From assembly GCF_026008495.1 (NCBI RefSeq), contig NZ_BQUN01000198.1:45585-80066 (forward strand): a DNA stretch of 34,482 nucleotides, read 5' to 3'. The position numbers and the translations under genes are program-made. This document shows, piece after piece, positions 23,533 through 31,684 of the stretch. Numbering within the stretch: the first letter of the stretch is position 1; every line of letters begins with the position of its first letter. The DNA is from Streptomyces sp. A012304 (lineage in GTDB: Bacteria; Actinomycetota; Actinomycetes; Streptomycetales; Streptomycetaceae). The notes below the pieces were generated by a model, which had not been told where the DNA came from, searched no databases, and was given only the letters and a program-made list of their open reading frames with translations.

Positions 23533-24494
23533 GACTCGATGTCCCCGAAGTGGTCCCAGCCGCCCTTGCTGGTCCAGGGCGCCCCATCGACCGTGACCTG
23601 GGGAAGCGCGGAGGGGTTGAGGACCTCGCCGATCACCTTCCAGCGGGCGGGGAGCTTCACGTCCGGTGGGAAGGTCGCCACGATCGCGTGGTCCTCTCCC
23701 CCGGCCAGCACCCACTGGAGAGGATCGACGCCGACGGCCTGACCGATGTCGTTCATCTGCGTCGGGATGTCGATCGCGCCGGAGCGGACGTCGATACGGA
23801 CCTTGCTGGCCTCCGCGATGTGCCCGAGGTCCGCGATCAGCCCGTCGCTGACGTCGCACATCGCGGTCGCGCCCAGCGCGGCGGCGGCCGGACCCGCGTG
23901 GTACGGCGGCTCCGGGCGGCGATGGGCCTCGACGAAGGCGCGGGGCGAGCGGAAACCACGGGAGAGGACCGCGTACCCGGCGGCGGACCAGCCGAGCCAG
24001 CCGGTCACCGCGACGAGGTCGCCGGGCTGGGCGCCGGCCCGGGTGACGGGCTCCTGGTTGCGCAGGTCACCGAGGGCGGTGATCGACACCATGATCGTGT
24101 CGCCGCGTACGACGTCACCGCCGACCACGGAGGCACCCGCGACCTGGCACTCGTCGCGCAGGCCGTCCATCAGCTCGCTCGGCCAGGTGACCGGCAGCTC
24201 GGCGGGGACGACGAGGCCGAGCAGCAGGGCGGTGGGGACGGCGCCCATCGCGGCGATGTCGGCGAGGTTCTGGGCGGCGGCCTTGCGGCCGACGTCGTAG
24301 GCGGTGGACCAGTCGCGGCGGAAGTGCCGGCCCTCCAGCAGGATGTCGGTGCTGGCCACGACCCGGCGATCGGGCGCCGCGACCACCGCGGCGTCGTCGC
24401 CGGGGCCCACCCGGACCGCCGGGGTGGTGGTGAGACGGGAGGTGAGCTCCCTGATGAGCCCGAACTCCCCGAGCTCACCAACAGTGCCCTTCAT
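23529..24494 (-). CDS. thiL: Thiamine-monophosphate kinase
   Basis: 321 aa. It phosphorylates thiamine monophosphate to thiamine pyrophosphate, the last step of the pathway. Motifs are VGPGDDAAVV near residue 29, STDILLEGRHF, KAAAQNLADIAAMGA, VVGGDVVRGD and the later MCDVSDGLIADLGH; the C-terminus contains AGGEDHAIVATF. ATG 24494 gives MKGTVGELGEFGLIREL; the longer frame is discarded because its N-terminus is Arg/Pro-rich and non-family. First of the two-gene thiL-thiD operon, divergent from the RAM-domain gene. Confidence 0.96.
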   Translation of the reverse strand: MKGTVGELGEFGLIRELTSRLTTTPAVRVGPGDDAAVVAAPDRRVVASTDILLEGRHFRRDWSTAYDVGRKAAAQNLADIAAMGAVPTALLLGLVVPAELPVTWPSELMDGLRDECQVAGASVVGGDVVRGDTIMVSITALGDLRNQEPVTRAGAQPGDLVAVTGWLGWSAAGYAVLSRGFRSPRAFVEAHRRPEPPYHAGPAAAALGATAMCDVSDGLIADLGHIAEASKVRIDVRSGAIDIPTQMNDIGQAVGVDPLQWVLAGGEDHAIVATFPPDVKLPARWKVIGEVLNPSALPQVTVDGAPWTSKGGWDHFGDIES

Positions 24495-24700
24495 TGCCCT
24501 TTCGCCCCTTCTGTACCTGTCTGTGCCCGGTCGCGCAGGACCAGTGTCCTCGATACGGTCGAGGTGACCGTCAACTTCTGTCGTGCCTGCACCCCGGCGC
24601 GGGGGCCGCGCCCCCCGCAGGTCTCCCCGCGGCTGGCGGCGACGCGATACCGTGGCGTTCCTTTTCCCCACATGATCCTCGTGGCCGCCCTGGAGGTTCC

Positions 24701-24934
24701 GTGGTACAGGCGTACATCCTGATCCAGACGGAGGTCGGCAAGGCGTCGACCGTCGCCGAGACGATCAGCAAGATCCCTGGGGTCGTCCAGGCCGAGGACG
24801 TGACAGGTCCCTACGACGTGATCGTGCGGGCCCAAGCCGACACGGTCGACGACCTCGGCCGGATGGTGGTCGCCAAGGTCCAGCAGGTGGACGGGATCAC
24901 CCGTACCCTGACCTGCCCCGTGGTGCATCTGTAG
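24701..24934 (+). CDS. Stand-alone RAM-domain (Lrp/AsnC effector-binding) protein
   Basis: 77 aa beginning at GTG 24701 with GGAGG 4 nt upstream. The whole chain is one Lrp/AsnC ligand-binding (RAM) fold: VQAYILIQTEVGKASTVAETIS, then PGVVQAEDVTGPYDVIVRAQ, then VDGITRTLTCPVVHL. There is no helix-turn-helix, so it should not bind DNA alone; such proteins form dimers or larger rings that bind amino acids and may modulate full-length Lrp proteins. An N-terminal extension in the open frame is low-complexity and was rejected. The ligand is not predictable here. Confidence 0.9.
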   Translation: MVQAYILIQTEVGKASTVAETISKIPGVVQAEDVTGPYDVIVRAQADTVDDLGRMVVAKVQQVDGITRTLTCPVVHL

Positions 24935-24954
24935 CCCCCGTCTACCCTTGGCCG

Positions 24955-25437
24955 GTGAACCTTTTCCGTCACCGGCCAGTCGTTCTGCCCTCGCTCGCCC
25001 TGCTGCTCGCTGCGGCGGGCTGCTCCTCAGCAGACGGTGACGCTTCAGCGGCGGTTCCCAGCCCCTCGGCAACGGTCACCGAACTGTGCCGAAACCTGGA
25101 CGAGGCGCTGCCGTCCACGGTGGACGACCAGGAACGCCGGGATCCCTCACCCGAGTCCGCACTGACCGCGGGCTGGGGGAACCCGGCGATCATACTGCGC
25201 TGTGGTGTCGAACGGCCCGAGAAGATGAGCGATACAGAGGCCGACGGGGTCGAGGTGAACGGCGTGGGGTGGCTGCTGGAGAAGCAGCGGGACGGCTCCT
25301 TCCGTTTCACGACCGCGTTGCGCAAGGCGTATGTCGAGGTGTCGATCCCCGAGGACCGCACGGCGGACGGCCTGGCGCCGCTGGTCGACCTGGCCTCCGC
25401 CGTCAAGAAGACGATCCCCGAGGGGATCGCGGACTGA
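24955..25437 (+). CDS. DUF3515-family lipoprotein
   Basis: 160 aa. The GTG start gives a signal peptide (MNLFRHRPVVLPSLALLLAA) ending in a lipobox-like AAGC at Cys23, followed by a Ser/Ala-rich spacer and a compact domain with two Cys (CRNL and LRCGVE) that could form a disulfide outside the membrane. The domain holds GWGNPAIILRCGV, VNGVGWLLE and YVEVSIPEDR. It lies 20 bp after the RAM gene on the same strand. M. tuberculosis has a member (Rv2980) in the matching neighbourhood; function unknown. Confidence 0.87.
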   Translation: MNLFRHRPVVLPSLALLLAAAGCSSADGDASAAVPSPSATVTELCRNLDEALPSTVDDQERRDPSPESALTAGWGNPAIILRCGVERPEKMSDTEADGVEVNGVGWLLEKQRDGSFRFTTALRKAYVEVSIPEDRTADGLAPLVDLASAVKKTIPEGIAD

Positions 25438-25442
25438 GCCCC

Positions 25443-25465
25443 GGCCGCGGTGCGCCACCGCGGCC
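25443..25465. terminator. Hairpin terminator between the lipoprotein gene and ddl
   Basis: GGCCGCGGTG-CGC-CACCGCGGCC is a perfect 10-bp stem, 5 bp past the lipoprotein stop. It has no T-run, which is common for GC-rich actinobacterial terminators. The remaining 220 bp to the ddl stop show no gene. Confidence 0.6.
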
Positions 25466-25689
25466 CCACGCCCTCGAAGGGCTGGGCGCTGTCGTGCGGA
25501 TCACCCCGGCACGCACTGCCCCGGAGGGGTCGCGTCACTCGCCGGCTCCCCCACGCCCGGCCTCGCTCGCGCAGGAGGCGCCCCCCTCGCGTCGACTCCC
25601 CCTCCGCCTTGCGGCTCACGCACCGGACCCCGCTCGGGTCGGCCGGAAGACACCGCACCTCACCGCCGGCCTGATCCGAACGACAGAGC

Positions 25690-26847
25690 CTAGCGCAGCC
25701 CCGTCGACCGGTTCAGCGCCGCCTGGATGAGCCGGTCCACCAGCTCCGGGTAGCCGATGCCGCTCGCCTGCCACATCTGCGGGTACATGGAGATCGGCGT
25801 GAAGCCGGGCATGGTGTTGATCTCGTTGATCACGAACTCCCCGTCCTCGGTGAGGAAGAAGTCCGCCCGTACGAGCCCCTCGCAGGACGCGGCCTCGAAG
25901 GCGGCCACCGCGAGCTTCTGCACCTCGGCGGTCTCCTCGGGCGTCAGCGGGGCCGGGACGACGCCGGGGGTGGAGTCGATGTACTTGGCGTCGAAGTCGT
26001 AGTACGCGTGCGCGTCCGGCGGCGGGATCTCGGCCGGGACGGAGGCGCGCGGACCGTCCTCGAACTCCAGCACGCCGCACTCGATCTCCCGGCCGCGCAG
26101 CGCCGCCTCGACGAGGATCTTCGGGTCGTGGCGCTGGGCCTCGGCGATCGCCTCGTCGAGGCCGGCGAGGTCCTCGACCTTGGTGATGCCGATCGAGGAA
26201 CCCGCGCGCGCGGGCTTCACGAACAGCGGCCAGCCGTGCTCGCCGGCGAAGTCGACGATCTTCTTGCGGGCGGCGGACTCGTCCCGCTGCCACTCGCGGG
26301 GCCGGATCACCACGTACGGGCCCACCTTGAGCCCGAAGGAGGAGAACACCCGCTTCATGTACTCCTTGTCCTGGCCGACGGCCGAGGCGAGCACACCCGA
26401 ACCCACGTACGGAATGCCGGAGAGCTCCAGCAGGCCCTGGAGTGTGCCGTCCTCGCCATAGGGGCCGTGCAGGACCGGGAAGACGACGTCGACCTCGCCG
26501 AGCGCCTTGGGCACCGATCCGGGCTCGCAGTACACGACTTCGCGGCTGGCGGGGTCGACGGGGAGCACCACGCCGCCCTCGGGCGACTCGGCCAGCTCGT
26601 CGACGCTGGGCGTGCGGCGGTCGGTGATCGCCATGCGCTCGGGCGCGTCGGCGGTGAGGGCCCAACGGCCGTCCCGGGTGATGCCGATCGGCAGGACCTC
26701 GTACTTCGTCCGGTCGATGGCCTTCAGAACGGCGCCCGCGGTGACCACGGAGATCCCGTGTTCGGAGCTGCGCCCGCCGCACACGACGGCCACGCGCGGT
26801 TTGCGGGACGGCTGCTCGGGGCTCTGGGGGAGGTTCTCGGTGCTCAT
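25690..26847 (-). CDS. ddl: D-alanine--D-alanine ligase
   Basis: 385-aa ATP-grasp enzyme making the D-Ala-D-Ala end of the peptidoglycan precursor. Motifs are VCGGRSSEHGISVVT (21-36), HGPYGEDGTLQGLLEL, KPARAGSSIGITKV, the omega-loop YYDFDAKYID, and the metal site FFLTEDGEFVINEINTMPGF. The YYDFDAKY form, with Tyr where E. coli DdlB has Tyr216, indicates D-Ala-D-Ala rather than D-Ala-D-lactate specificity. It is last in the plsC-gpsA-ddl operon, 59 bp after gpsA. Confidence 0.96.
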   Translation of the reverse strand: MSTENLPQSPEQPSRKPRVAVVCGGRSSEHGISVVTAGAVLKAIDRTKYEVLPIGITRDGRWALTADAPERMAITDRRTPSVDELAESPEGGVVLPVDPASREVVYCEPGSVPKALGEVDVVFPVLHGPYGEDGTLQGLLELSGIPYVGSGVLASAVGQDKEYMKRVFSSFGLKVGPYVVIRPREWQRDESAARKKIVDFAGEHGWPLFVKPARAGSSIGITKVEDLAGLDEAIAEAQRHDPKILVEAALRGREIECGVLEFEDGPRASVPAEIPPPDAHAYYDFDAKYIDSTPGVVPAPLTPEETAEVQKLAVAAFEAASCEGLVRADFFLTEDGEFVINEINTMPGFTPISMYPQMWQASGIGYPELVDRLIQAALNRSTGLR

Positions 26848-26906
26848 ATCGCGATGAGAGTACCCGGTGGTAGTTCCCCGAGACAGCGTCCGCCCCGGGG
26901 GTTCGC

Positions 26907-27917
26907 TCAGCGTCGTTCGGGCTTCGCGCTGCGCGACATCAGCTCCTTGAGGGCGACCACCGGGGGCTTGCCCTCGTGCACGATTCCGACGACCGTCTCC
27001 GTGATCGGCATGTCGACGCCGTGCCGGCGCGCCAGATCCAGCACCGACTCACAGGACTTGACGCCCTCCGCGGTCTGCTTGGTGACCGCGATGGTCTCCT
27101 GGAGGGTCATGCCCTTGCCGAGGTTGGTGCCGAAGGTGTGGTTGCGGGAGAGCGGCGAGGAGCAGGTCGCCACCAGGTCGCCCAGGCCCGCGAGGCCGGA
27201 GAAGGTCAGCGGGTCGGCGCCCATCGCGAGGCCGAGCCGGGTCGTCTCGGCGAGCCCTCGGGTGATGAGCGAGCCCTTGGCGTTGTCACCGAGCCCCATG
27301 CCGTCCGCGATGCCGACGGCGAGCCCGATGACGTTCTTCACCGCGCCGCCCAGCTCGCAGCCCACCACGTCGGTGTTGGTGTAGGGGCGGAAGTACGGCG
27401 TGTGGCAGGCGGCCTGGAGGCGCTGGGCGACCCGCTCGTCGGTGCAGGCGACCACGGCCGCGGCCGGCATGCGGGAGGCGATCTCCCGGGCCAGGTTGGG
27501 CCCCGTGACGACGGCGACACGGTCGGCGCCGACCTTGGTGACGTCCTCGATCACCTCGCTCATCCGCATGGTCGTACCGAGTTCGACGCCCTTCATCAGC
27601 GAGACGAGGACCGTGTCGGGCGCCAGCAGCGGGGCCCATTCGGCGAGGTTGGCGCGGAGCGTCTGGGAGGGCACGGACAGGACCGTGAAGTCGGCGTCCG
27701 CGGTGGCCTCGGCCGCGTCCGTGGTGGCCCGCGCGGTGCGCGGCAGCTCGACGCCGGGCAAGTAGTCGGGGTTGGTCCGAGTGGAGTTGATCGCTTCGGC
27801 GACCTCCGCGCGGCGGGCCCACAGGGTGACCTCGCACCCCGCGTCGGCGAGCACCATGCCGAAGGCCGTGCCCCACGAACCGGCGCTGAGGATCGCCGCC
27901 TTGACCGGCTTGCTCAC
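26907..27917 (-). CDS. gpsA: Glycerol-3-phosphate dehydrogenase [NAD(P)+]
   Basis: 336-aa enzyme making sn-glycerol-3-phosphate from dihydroxyacetone phosphate for phospholipid synthesis. The cofactor loop is ILSAGSWGTAFG near residues 8-19, where the usual first Gly of the dinucleotide motif is Ser; I recall the same form in other Streptomyces, so it is probably functional. Other marks are SLMKGVE, VTGPNLAREIA, the catalytic Lys in GGAVKNVIGLAVGI, and GLGDLVATCSSPLSRN. GTG 27917 overlaps the plsC stop by 4 nt (GTGA), coupling supply of glycerol-3-phosphate to its acyl transfer. Confidence 0.96.
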   Translation of the reverse strand: MSKPVKAAILSAGSWGTAFGMVLADAGCEVTLWARRAEVAEAINSTRTNPDYLPGVELPRTARATTDAAEATADADFTVLSVPSQTLRANLAEWAPLLAPDTVLVSLMKGVELGTTMRMSEVIEDVTKVGADRVAVVTGPNLAREIASRMPAAAVVACTDERVAQRLQAACHTPYFRPYTNTDVVGCELGGAVKNVIGLAVGIADGMGLGDNAKGSLITRGLAETTRLGLAMGADPLTFSGLAGLGDLVATCSSPLSRNHTFGTNLGKGMTLQETIAVTKQTAEGVKSCESVLDLARRHGVDMPITETVVGIVHEGKPPVVALKELMSRSAKPERR

Positions 27918-28684
27918 GTGCTCTGCCCTTCTGCCTGGTTGCCCCGGGTCTGCGCCTCCGTCTGGCGCCGCTGCTCGATCCTCTCCCGGCGCGGATCGTA
28001 CGGCGTCTCGGGTGCCTTCTCGCCGCGGATCTCCTCGAGCTGGCGGGTGATGGCGGCCATGATGACCTCCGTCGCCTCCTTCAGCAGCTCGGGGGTCATC
28101 TCCTTGTCGTAGAACCGGGCGAGGTCCACCGGCGGGCCCGCGAGGACGTGGTGGGTCTTGCGGGGAAGGATGTTGGGCTTCTTGGCGTAGGGCGGGAGCA
28201 GCTCGTTGGCGCCCCACTGCGCGACCGGGATGACCGGGCACTTGGTCTGCAGGGCGACGCGCGCCGCGCCGGTCTTGGCGGTCATGGGCCAGCCGTCGGG
28301 GTCACGGGTGAGGGTGCCCTCGGGGTAGAAGGCGACGCATTCACCGCGCTCCACGGCGGCGATCGCGGCCCGGAAGGCGCTGAGCGCGTCGGTGCTCTCG
28401 CGGTAGACGGGAATCTGTCCGGTGCCGCGCATCGCCGCACCGACGAACCCTTTCCTGAACAGCCCGCTCTTCGCCAGGAAACGCGGCACTCGTCCGGTGT
28501 TGTACTGGTAGTGCGCGTATGCGAAGGGGTCGACGTGCGAATTGTGGTTCACCGCGGTGATGAATCCGCCCTCGGCCGGAATGTGCTCCATCCCACGCCA
28601 GTCCCGCTTGATCAGAATCACCAGCGGCGGTTTGCAGAGCACCGCAGCGAAGCGGTACCAGAAGCCGATTCTGCGGCGGGGCAC
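27914..28684 (-). CDS. plsC: 1-acyl-sn-glycerol-3-phosphate acyltransferase (PlsC-like)
   Basis: 256 aa, membrane-associated acyltransferase forming phosphatidic acid. The catalytic motif is NHNSHVDPF (HX4D), with GQIPVYRE and FYPEGTLTRD as the next conserved blocks; an N-terminal hydrophobic stretch FWYRFAAVLCKPPLVILI should sit in the membrane. The C-terminal 40 residues are charged. I chose GTG 28684 (MPRRRIGFWYRF) with GAGGAAGG about 7 nt upstream. First gene of plsC-gpsA-ddl and divergent from cofC. The exact acyl acceptor is inferred from family and operon. Confidence 0.92.
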   Translation of the reverse strand: MPRRRIGFWYRFAAVLCKPPLVILIKRDWRGMEHIPAEGGFITAVNHNSHVDPFAYAHYQYNTGRVPRFLAKSGLFRKGFVGAAMRGTGQIPVYRESTDALSAFRAAIAAVERGECVAFYPEGTLTRDPDGWPMTAKTGAARVALQTKCPVIPVAQWGANELLPPYAKKPNILPRKTHHVLAGPPVDLARFYDKEMTPELLKEATEVIMAAITRQLEEIRGEKAPETPYDPRRERIEQRRQTEAQTRGNQAEGQST

Positions 28685-28839
28685 GCGGACACCTTCCTCT
28701 AGGACTTCCTCCGGCGCCAGGGGGCCGCACAAGTGTCGCCCCGGGCCGCCGGTCTGTCGAGGACACCGTACGCCCCGACCGGCGTGGCGCCCGAGGGGCC
28801 GGGTGACAATGGCCGCGACGAGAGAGGGACGGTACACCG

Positions 28840-29478
28840 GTGCAGTGGAGCTTGGTCATACCTCTGAAGCCCTTGGCGCTGGCCAAGAGCAGGCTCGCGG
28901 ACACCGCCGCCGACGGTCTGCGCCCGGGGCTCGCCCTCGCCTTCGCCGAGGACACCGTGTCGGCCGCGCTGGCCTGCCCTGTCGTACGGGATGTGGCGGT
29001 CGTCACGGACGACACGCTGGCCGGGCCGGTGCTGGCCGCCCTGGGCGCCCGTGTGGTCGCCGACGAGCCGCGCTCCGGCCTGAACGCCGCGCTCGCGCAC
29101 GCGGCGGCCGCCGTGCGCGCCACACATGCCGACAGCGCGCTCGCCGCTCTGAACGCCGATCTCCCGGCACTGCGTCCGGGGGAATTGGCCCGAGTTCTCG
29201 ATGCGGCCTCGAAATTCCCGCGCGCATTTCTCCCGGATGCAGCCGGAATAGGAACGACTCTTCTCGCCGTGGCGCCCGGCCGTGAATTGCTCCCCGCATT
29301 CGGTACCGATTCACGCGCCCGTCACCGCGCTTCCGGCGCCGCGGAGCTGACCCTCGACGGGGTGGATTCGGTACGGCAGGACGTGGACACCGGGGAGGAC
29401 CTCCGGGCGGCTCTGGCGCTGGGGGTGGGCCCCCGGACGGCCGCGGCGGCCGCGCGTCTGCTGATCCCCGGGCAGTAG
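28840..29478 (+). CDS. cofC: Phospholactate/phosphoenolpyruvate guanylyltransferase (CofC/FbiD)
   Basis: 212-aa nucleotidyltransferase that activates 2-phospholactate or phosphoenolpyruvate with GTP for coenzyme F420 synthesis. It begins WSLVIPLKPLALAKSRL, the family's nucleotide-binding segment, followed by VAVVTDD, VVADEPRSGLNAAL, LNADLPAL and the end VDTGEDLRAALALGVG. GTG 28840 is preceded by an AGAGAGGGA site. The location next to plsC/gpsA/ddl matches mycobacterial fbiD (Rv2983). fbiA/fbiB are not in the window. Confidence 0.93.
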   Translation: MQWSLVIPLKPLALAKSRLADTAADGLRPGLALAFAEDTVSAALACPVVRDVAVVTDDTLAGPVLAALGARVVADEPRSGLNAALAHAAAAVRATHADSALAALNADLPALRPGELARVLDAASKFPRAFLPDAAGIGTTLLAVAPGRELLPAFGTDSRARHRASGAAELTLDGVDSVRQDVDTGEDLRAALALGVGPRTAAAAARLLIPGQ

Positions 29479-29487
29479 GCTGCCGTC

Positions 29488-29691
29488 ATGCAGGCCACCG
29501 CATACACGTACGACCCCGACACCCGCAGCGGACAGGTGCTGCTGGACGACGGCACGCCGGTGCCCTTCGACGCGCCGGCGTTCGACGCGGGCGGGCTGCG
29601 GCTGCTGCGGCCGGGACAGCGCGTGCGGATCGAGACCGAGGGCGAAGGGGACGCCCGGCGCGTGACTCTGGTGACGCTGCACACCTTCTGA
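29488..29691 (+). CDS. Small cold-shock-domain-like protein lacking the RNA-binding aromatic motifs
   Basis: 67 aa, MQATAYTYDPDTRSGQVLL..., beginning 9 bp after cofC. The order of strands and turns (SGQVLLDDGTPVPFD, then GLRLLRPGQRVRIE, then RRVTLVTLHTF) fits a cold-shock/OB barrel, but the RNP1 KGFGFI and RNP2 VFVH sequences are missing, so ordinary RNA binding is doubtful. The assignment is by pattern only. It is co-transcribed with cofC and ends before a strong terminator. Confidence 0.7.
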   Translation: MQATAYTYDPDTRSGQVLLDDGTPVPFDAPAFDAGGLRLLRPGQRVRIETEGEGDARRVTLVTLHTF

Positions 29692-29740
29692 GGCTGCCGC
29701 ACACCTTCTGGAGGCCGTCGGAGCGCCGCCGAACACGCCG

Positions 29741-29770
29741 CGGGCCGGACTCCGAGGGGAGTCCGGCCCG
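29741..29770. terminator. Bidirectional terminator between the small gene and hupS
   Basis: CGGGCCGGACTCC-GAGG-GGAGTCCGGCCCG is a perfect 13-bp stem and 4-nt loop. It lies 49 bp past the 67-aa gene (plus) and 26 bp past hupS (minus). Confidence 0.8.
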
Positions 29771-29796
29771 GCGTAAACGCCCTTGACCTGCGTCGC

Positions 29797-30456
29797 CTAG
29801 CGGGCGGTGGTCTTCTTGGCGGTGGTCTTGCGGGCAGTCGACTTCTTGGCGGGGGCCTTGGTGGCCGTCGCCTTCTTCGCCGGGGCCTTCTGGGCCGTCG
29901 TCTTCTTGGCGGCGGCGGTCTTGGCCGTGCCGGTCTTCTTGGCGGCCGCGGCCGTCTTCTGGGTGGTGGCCTTCTTCGCGGTCGTCTTCTTCGCGGCGGC
30001 CGTGGTCTTCTTCGCGGCGGCCGTCGTCTTCTTCGCCGGGGCGGCCTTCTTCGCGGCGGCCGTCGCCTTCTTCGCCGGGGCGGCCTTCTTCGCGGCGGCC
30101 TTCTTGACCGTCGCCGAGGCACCACCGGTCAGGCTGCCCTTGGGGGCCTTCTTCACGGCGACGTCGTTCTTCGGGAGCTTCTTCGATCCGCTGACCAGGT
30201 CCTTGAAGCCCTGACCCGCGCGGAAGCGCGGCACGGACGTCTTCTTGACCCGAACCCTCTCGCCCGTCTGGGGGTTACGGGCGTAACGAGCCGGACGGTC
30301 GACCTTCTCGAACGAACCGAAGCCGGTGACCGAGACCCGGTCCCCGGCGACGGTCGCGCGGACGATGGCGTCCAGGACCGCGTCGACCGCGTCGGCGGCC
30401 TGCTGGCGGCCGCCCAGCTTGTCGGCAATCGCTTCTACGAGCTGCGCCTTGTTCAC
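29797..30456 (-). CDS. hupS: Two-domain HU nucleoid protein with lysine-rich tail (HupS type)
   Basis: 219 aa. Residues 1-91 are a normal HU domain (NKAQLVEAIADKLG, VTGFGSFEKVDRPARYARNPQTGE, then SVPRFRAGQGFKDLV). Residues about 95-219 are a Lys/Ala/Thr tail of AAAKKTT/APAKKA repeats resembling histone H1. HU binds and bends DNA without sequence preference; the tail adds compaction, and in Streptomyces HupS is linked to spore nucleoid packing, as in mycobacterial HupB. The GTG start has GGGGAAG directly upstream. The repetitive tail DNA (about 29830-30110) is prone to length change. Confidence 0.96.
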   Translation of the reverse strand: MNKAQLVEAIADKLGGRQQAADAVDAVLDAIVRATVAGDRVSVTGFGSFEKVDRPARYARNPQTGERVRVKKTSVPRFRAGQGFKDLVSGSKKLPKNDVAVKKAPKGSLTGGASATVKKAAAKKAAPAKKATAAAKKAAPAKKTTAAAKKTTAAAKKTTAKKATTQKTAAAAKKTGTAKTAAAKKTTAQKAPAKKATATKAPAKKSTARKTTAKKTTAR

Positions 30457-30507
30457 GTCTTCCCCTTCGGAGACATCGCCAGAACGAAAGTGTTCAAGCT
30501 TTTTCGC

Positions 30508-30536
30508 ACGTTAGGCAGATATATACCGCAAATCAA
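30508..30536 (-). promoter_or_regulatory. Predicted hupS promoter
   Basis: On the minus strand -35 TTGATT (30531-30536) and -10 TAACGT (30508-30513) are 17 nt apart in an unusually AT-rich stretch (TATATAT in the spacer). The leader would be about 45 nt. Confidence 0.45.
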
Positions 30537-30593
30537 ACACGAAACGGGCTAATCACCCTAGTGCCGCAACGAACTCGGCTGCCCCGGAGGCGA

Positions 30594-30824
30594 TCAACGC
30601 TCCTCTTCGGGCACGCGCCCCTCGTCGAGGTCCGCCATGAACCGCTCCAGACGCCTTGTCGCATCGGCGAGATCGTGCTTGGCCGCGGCCGTAATGACCA
30701 GCAGCTTCCGGGTCAGCGCCATCCGTACGCCCTCCGGGACTTGCAGTGCGCGCACTCTTGCGTGCGCTTCCTTGAGTCGGTCCGCGACCGCCGTATAGAG
30801 CTGGAGTTGGCCGTCGTGTTCCAT
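30594..30824 (-). CDS. Small helical protein, function unknown
   Basis: 76 aa, MEHDGQLQLYTAVADRLKEAHARVRAL... with a predicted helical hairpin (6-28 and 34-65) and an acidic end. No cysteines, signal or membrane segment. ATG 30824 has no ribosome site; a minus-strand CACAAT six nt before it could be a -10, making it leaderless. The twenty-residue upstream extension is not protein-like. Lies between leuD and hupS on the same strand. I do not recognise its family. Confidence 0.75.
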   Translation of the reverse strand: MEHDGQLQLYTAVADRLKEAHARVRALQVPEGVRMALTRKLLVITAAAKHDLADATRRLERFMADLDEGRVPEEER

Positions 30825-31008
30825 GCACAGATTGTGCCATCTGGGGCGAGTTGTCGCCCGCGCAGGGGGCAACTGCCGCCTCAAACGGCCTTCCGGGCAT
30901 CTCGGGAGGTCGCGTCCTCAGTGAGCGCGTACCCCGGCAACCACCTTCTTAACGTGGGAAGTTGGGAGAAGAGGTGAGGACTCGCGGGGCCGAACGGGTG
31001 CAGACATG

Positions 31009-31041
31009 GCCGTACCCCCGATCGGACCGATCGGGGGTACG
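31009..31041 (-). terminator. Terminator of leuCD
   Basis: CCGTACCCCCGATCG-GAC-CGATCGGGGGTACGG is a perfect 15-bp stem with a 3-nt loop, 44 bp past the leuD stop. Strong hairpin; no clear T-run. Confidence 0.7.
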
Positions 31042-31084
31042 GAGGGGGTGTCGCGGTGGCCGAAACTCGACCGTACCGGCGGCC

Positions 31085-31678
31085 TCAGACCTGGAGCGTC
31101 CGCGGCTTGTACGACGGGCGCTTGGCCTCGTAGGCGGCGATGTCGGCCTCGTTCTGAAGGGTGATGGAGATGTCGTCCAGCCCGTTCAGCAGCCGCCAGC
31201 GGGAGTTCTCGTCCAGCTCGAAGGGGGCGGTGATGCCCGCGGCACGCACCTCACGCGCCTCAAGGTCCACAGTGACCTCAGCAGTCGCGTCCTTCTCGGT
31301 GAGCTCCCAGAGCGCGTCCACGATCTTCTGCTCCAGAACGACCGTGAGCAGACCGTTCTTCAGCGAGTTGCCGCGGAAGATGTCGGCGAAGCGGGAGGAG
31401 ATCACGGCCTTGAAGCCGTAGTTCTGCAGTGCCCAGACGGCGTGCTCACGGGAGGAGCCGGTACCGAAGTCGGGGCCGGCGACCAGCACGGTCGCACCCT
31501 GCCGCTCGGGGCGGTTGAGGACGAACTCCGGGTCCTTGCGCCAGGCCTCGAACAGCCCGTCCTCGAACCCGTCCCGCGTGACCTTCTTGAGCCAGTGAGC
31601 AGGGATGATCTGGTCGGTGTCGACGTTGGAGCGGCGCAGCGGGACGGCCCGGCCGGTGTGCGTGGTGAATGCTTCCAT
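31085..31678 (-). CDS. leuD: 3-isopropylmalate dehydratase small subunit
   Basis: 197 aa. With LeuC it isomerises 2-isopropylmalate to 3-isopropylmalate in leucine synthesis. Family marks are NVDTDQIIPAHWLK (18-31), AGPDFGTGSSREHAVWAL and SSRFADIFRGNSLKNGLL. Length is normal. Starts 6 bp after leuC, so the subunits are made from one message. Expected to be controlled by NdgR, encoded divergently upstream of leuC. Confidence 0.97.
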   Translation of the reverse strand: MEAFTTHTGRAVPLRRSNVDTDQIIPAHWLKKVTRDGFEDGLFEAWRKDPEFVLNRPERQGATVLVAGPDFGTGSSREHAVWALQNYGFKAVISSRFADIFRGNSLKNGLLTVVLEQKIVDALWELTEKDATAEVTVDLEAREVRAAGITAPFELDENSRWRLLNGLDDISITLQNEADIAAYEAKRPSYKPRTLQV

Positions 31679-31684
31679 GACTGA

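Noticed and set aside
24495..24700. TPP riboswitch before thiL
   Set aside because: The usual CUGAGA and ACCUGA core pair in the right order was not found on the minus strand.
25690..26847. Vancomycin-resistance D-Ala-D-lactate ligase
   Set aside because: The omega loop has YYDFDAKY as in D-Ala-D-Ala ligases, and no vanH/vanX-like genes are adjacent.
26907..27917. Inactive gpsA because the first Gly of the cofactor motif is Ser
   Set aside because: The rest of the enzyme is intact and I recall the same SAGSWGT form in other Streptomyces GpsA.
29830..30110. CRISPR-like array
   Set aside because: The repeats are codon-based and code for the HupS tail; there are no unique spacers or cas genes.
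29322..30125. Arg/Pro-repeat frame overlapping the hupS tail
   Set aside because: It is the shifted reading of the hupS lysine-rich repeats.
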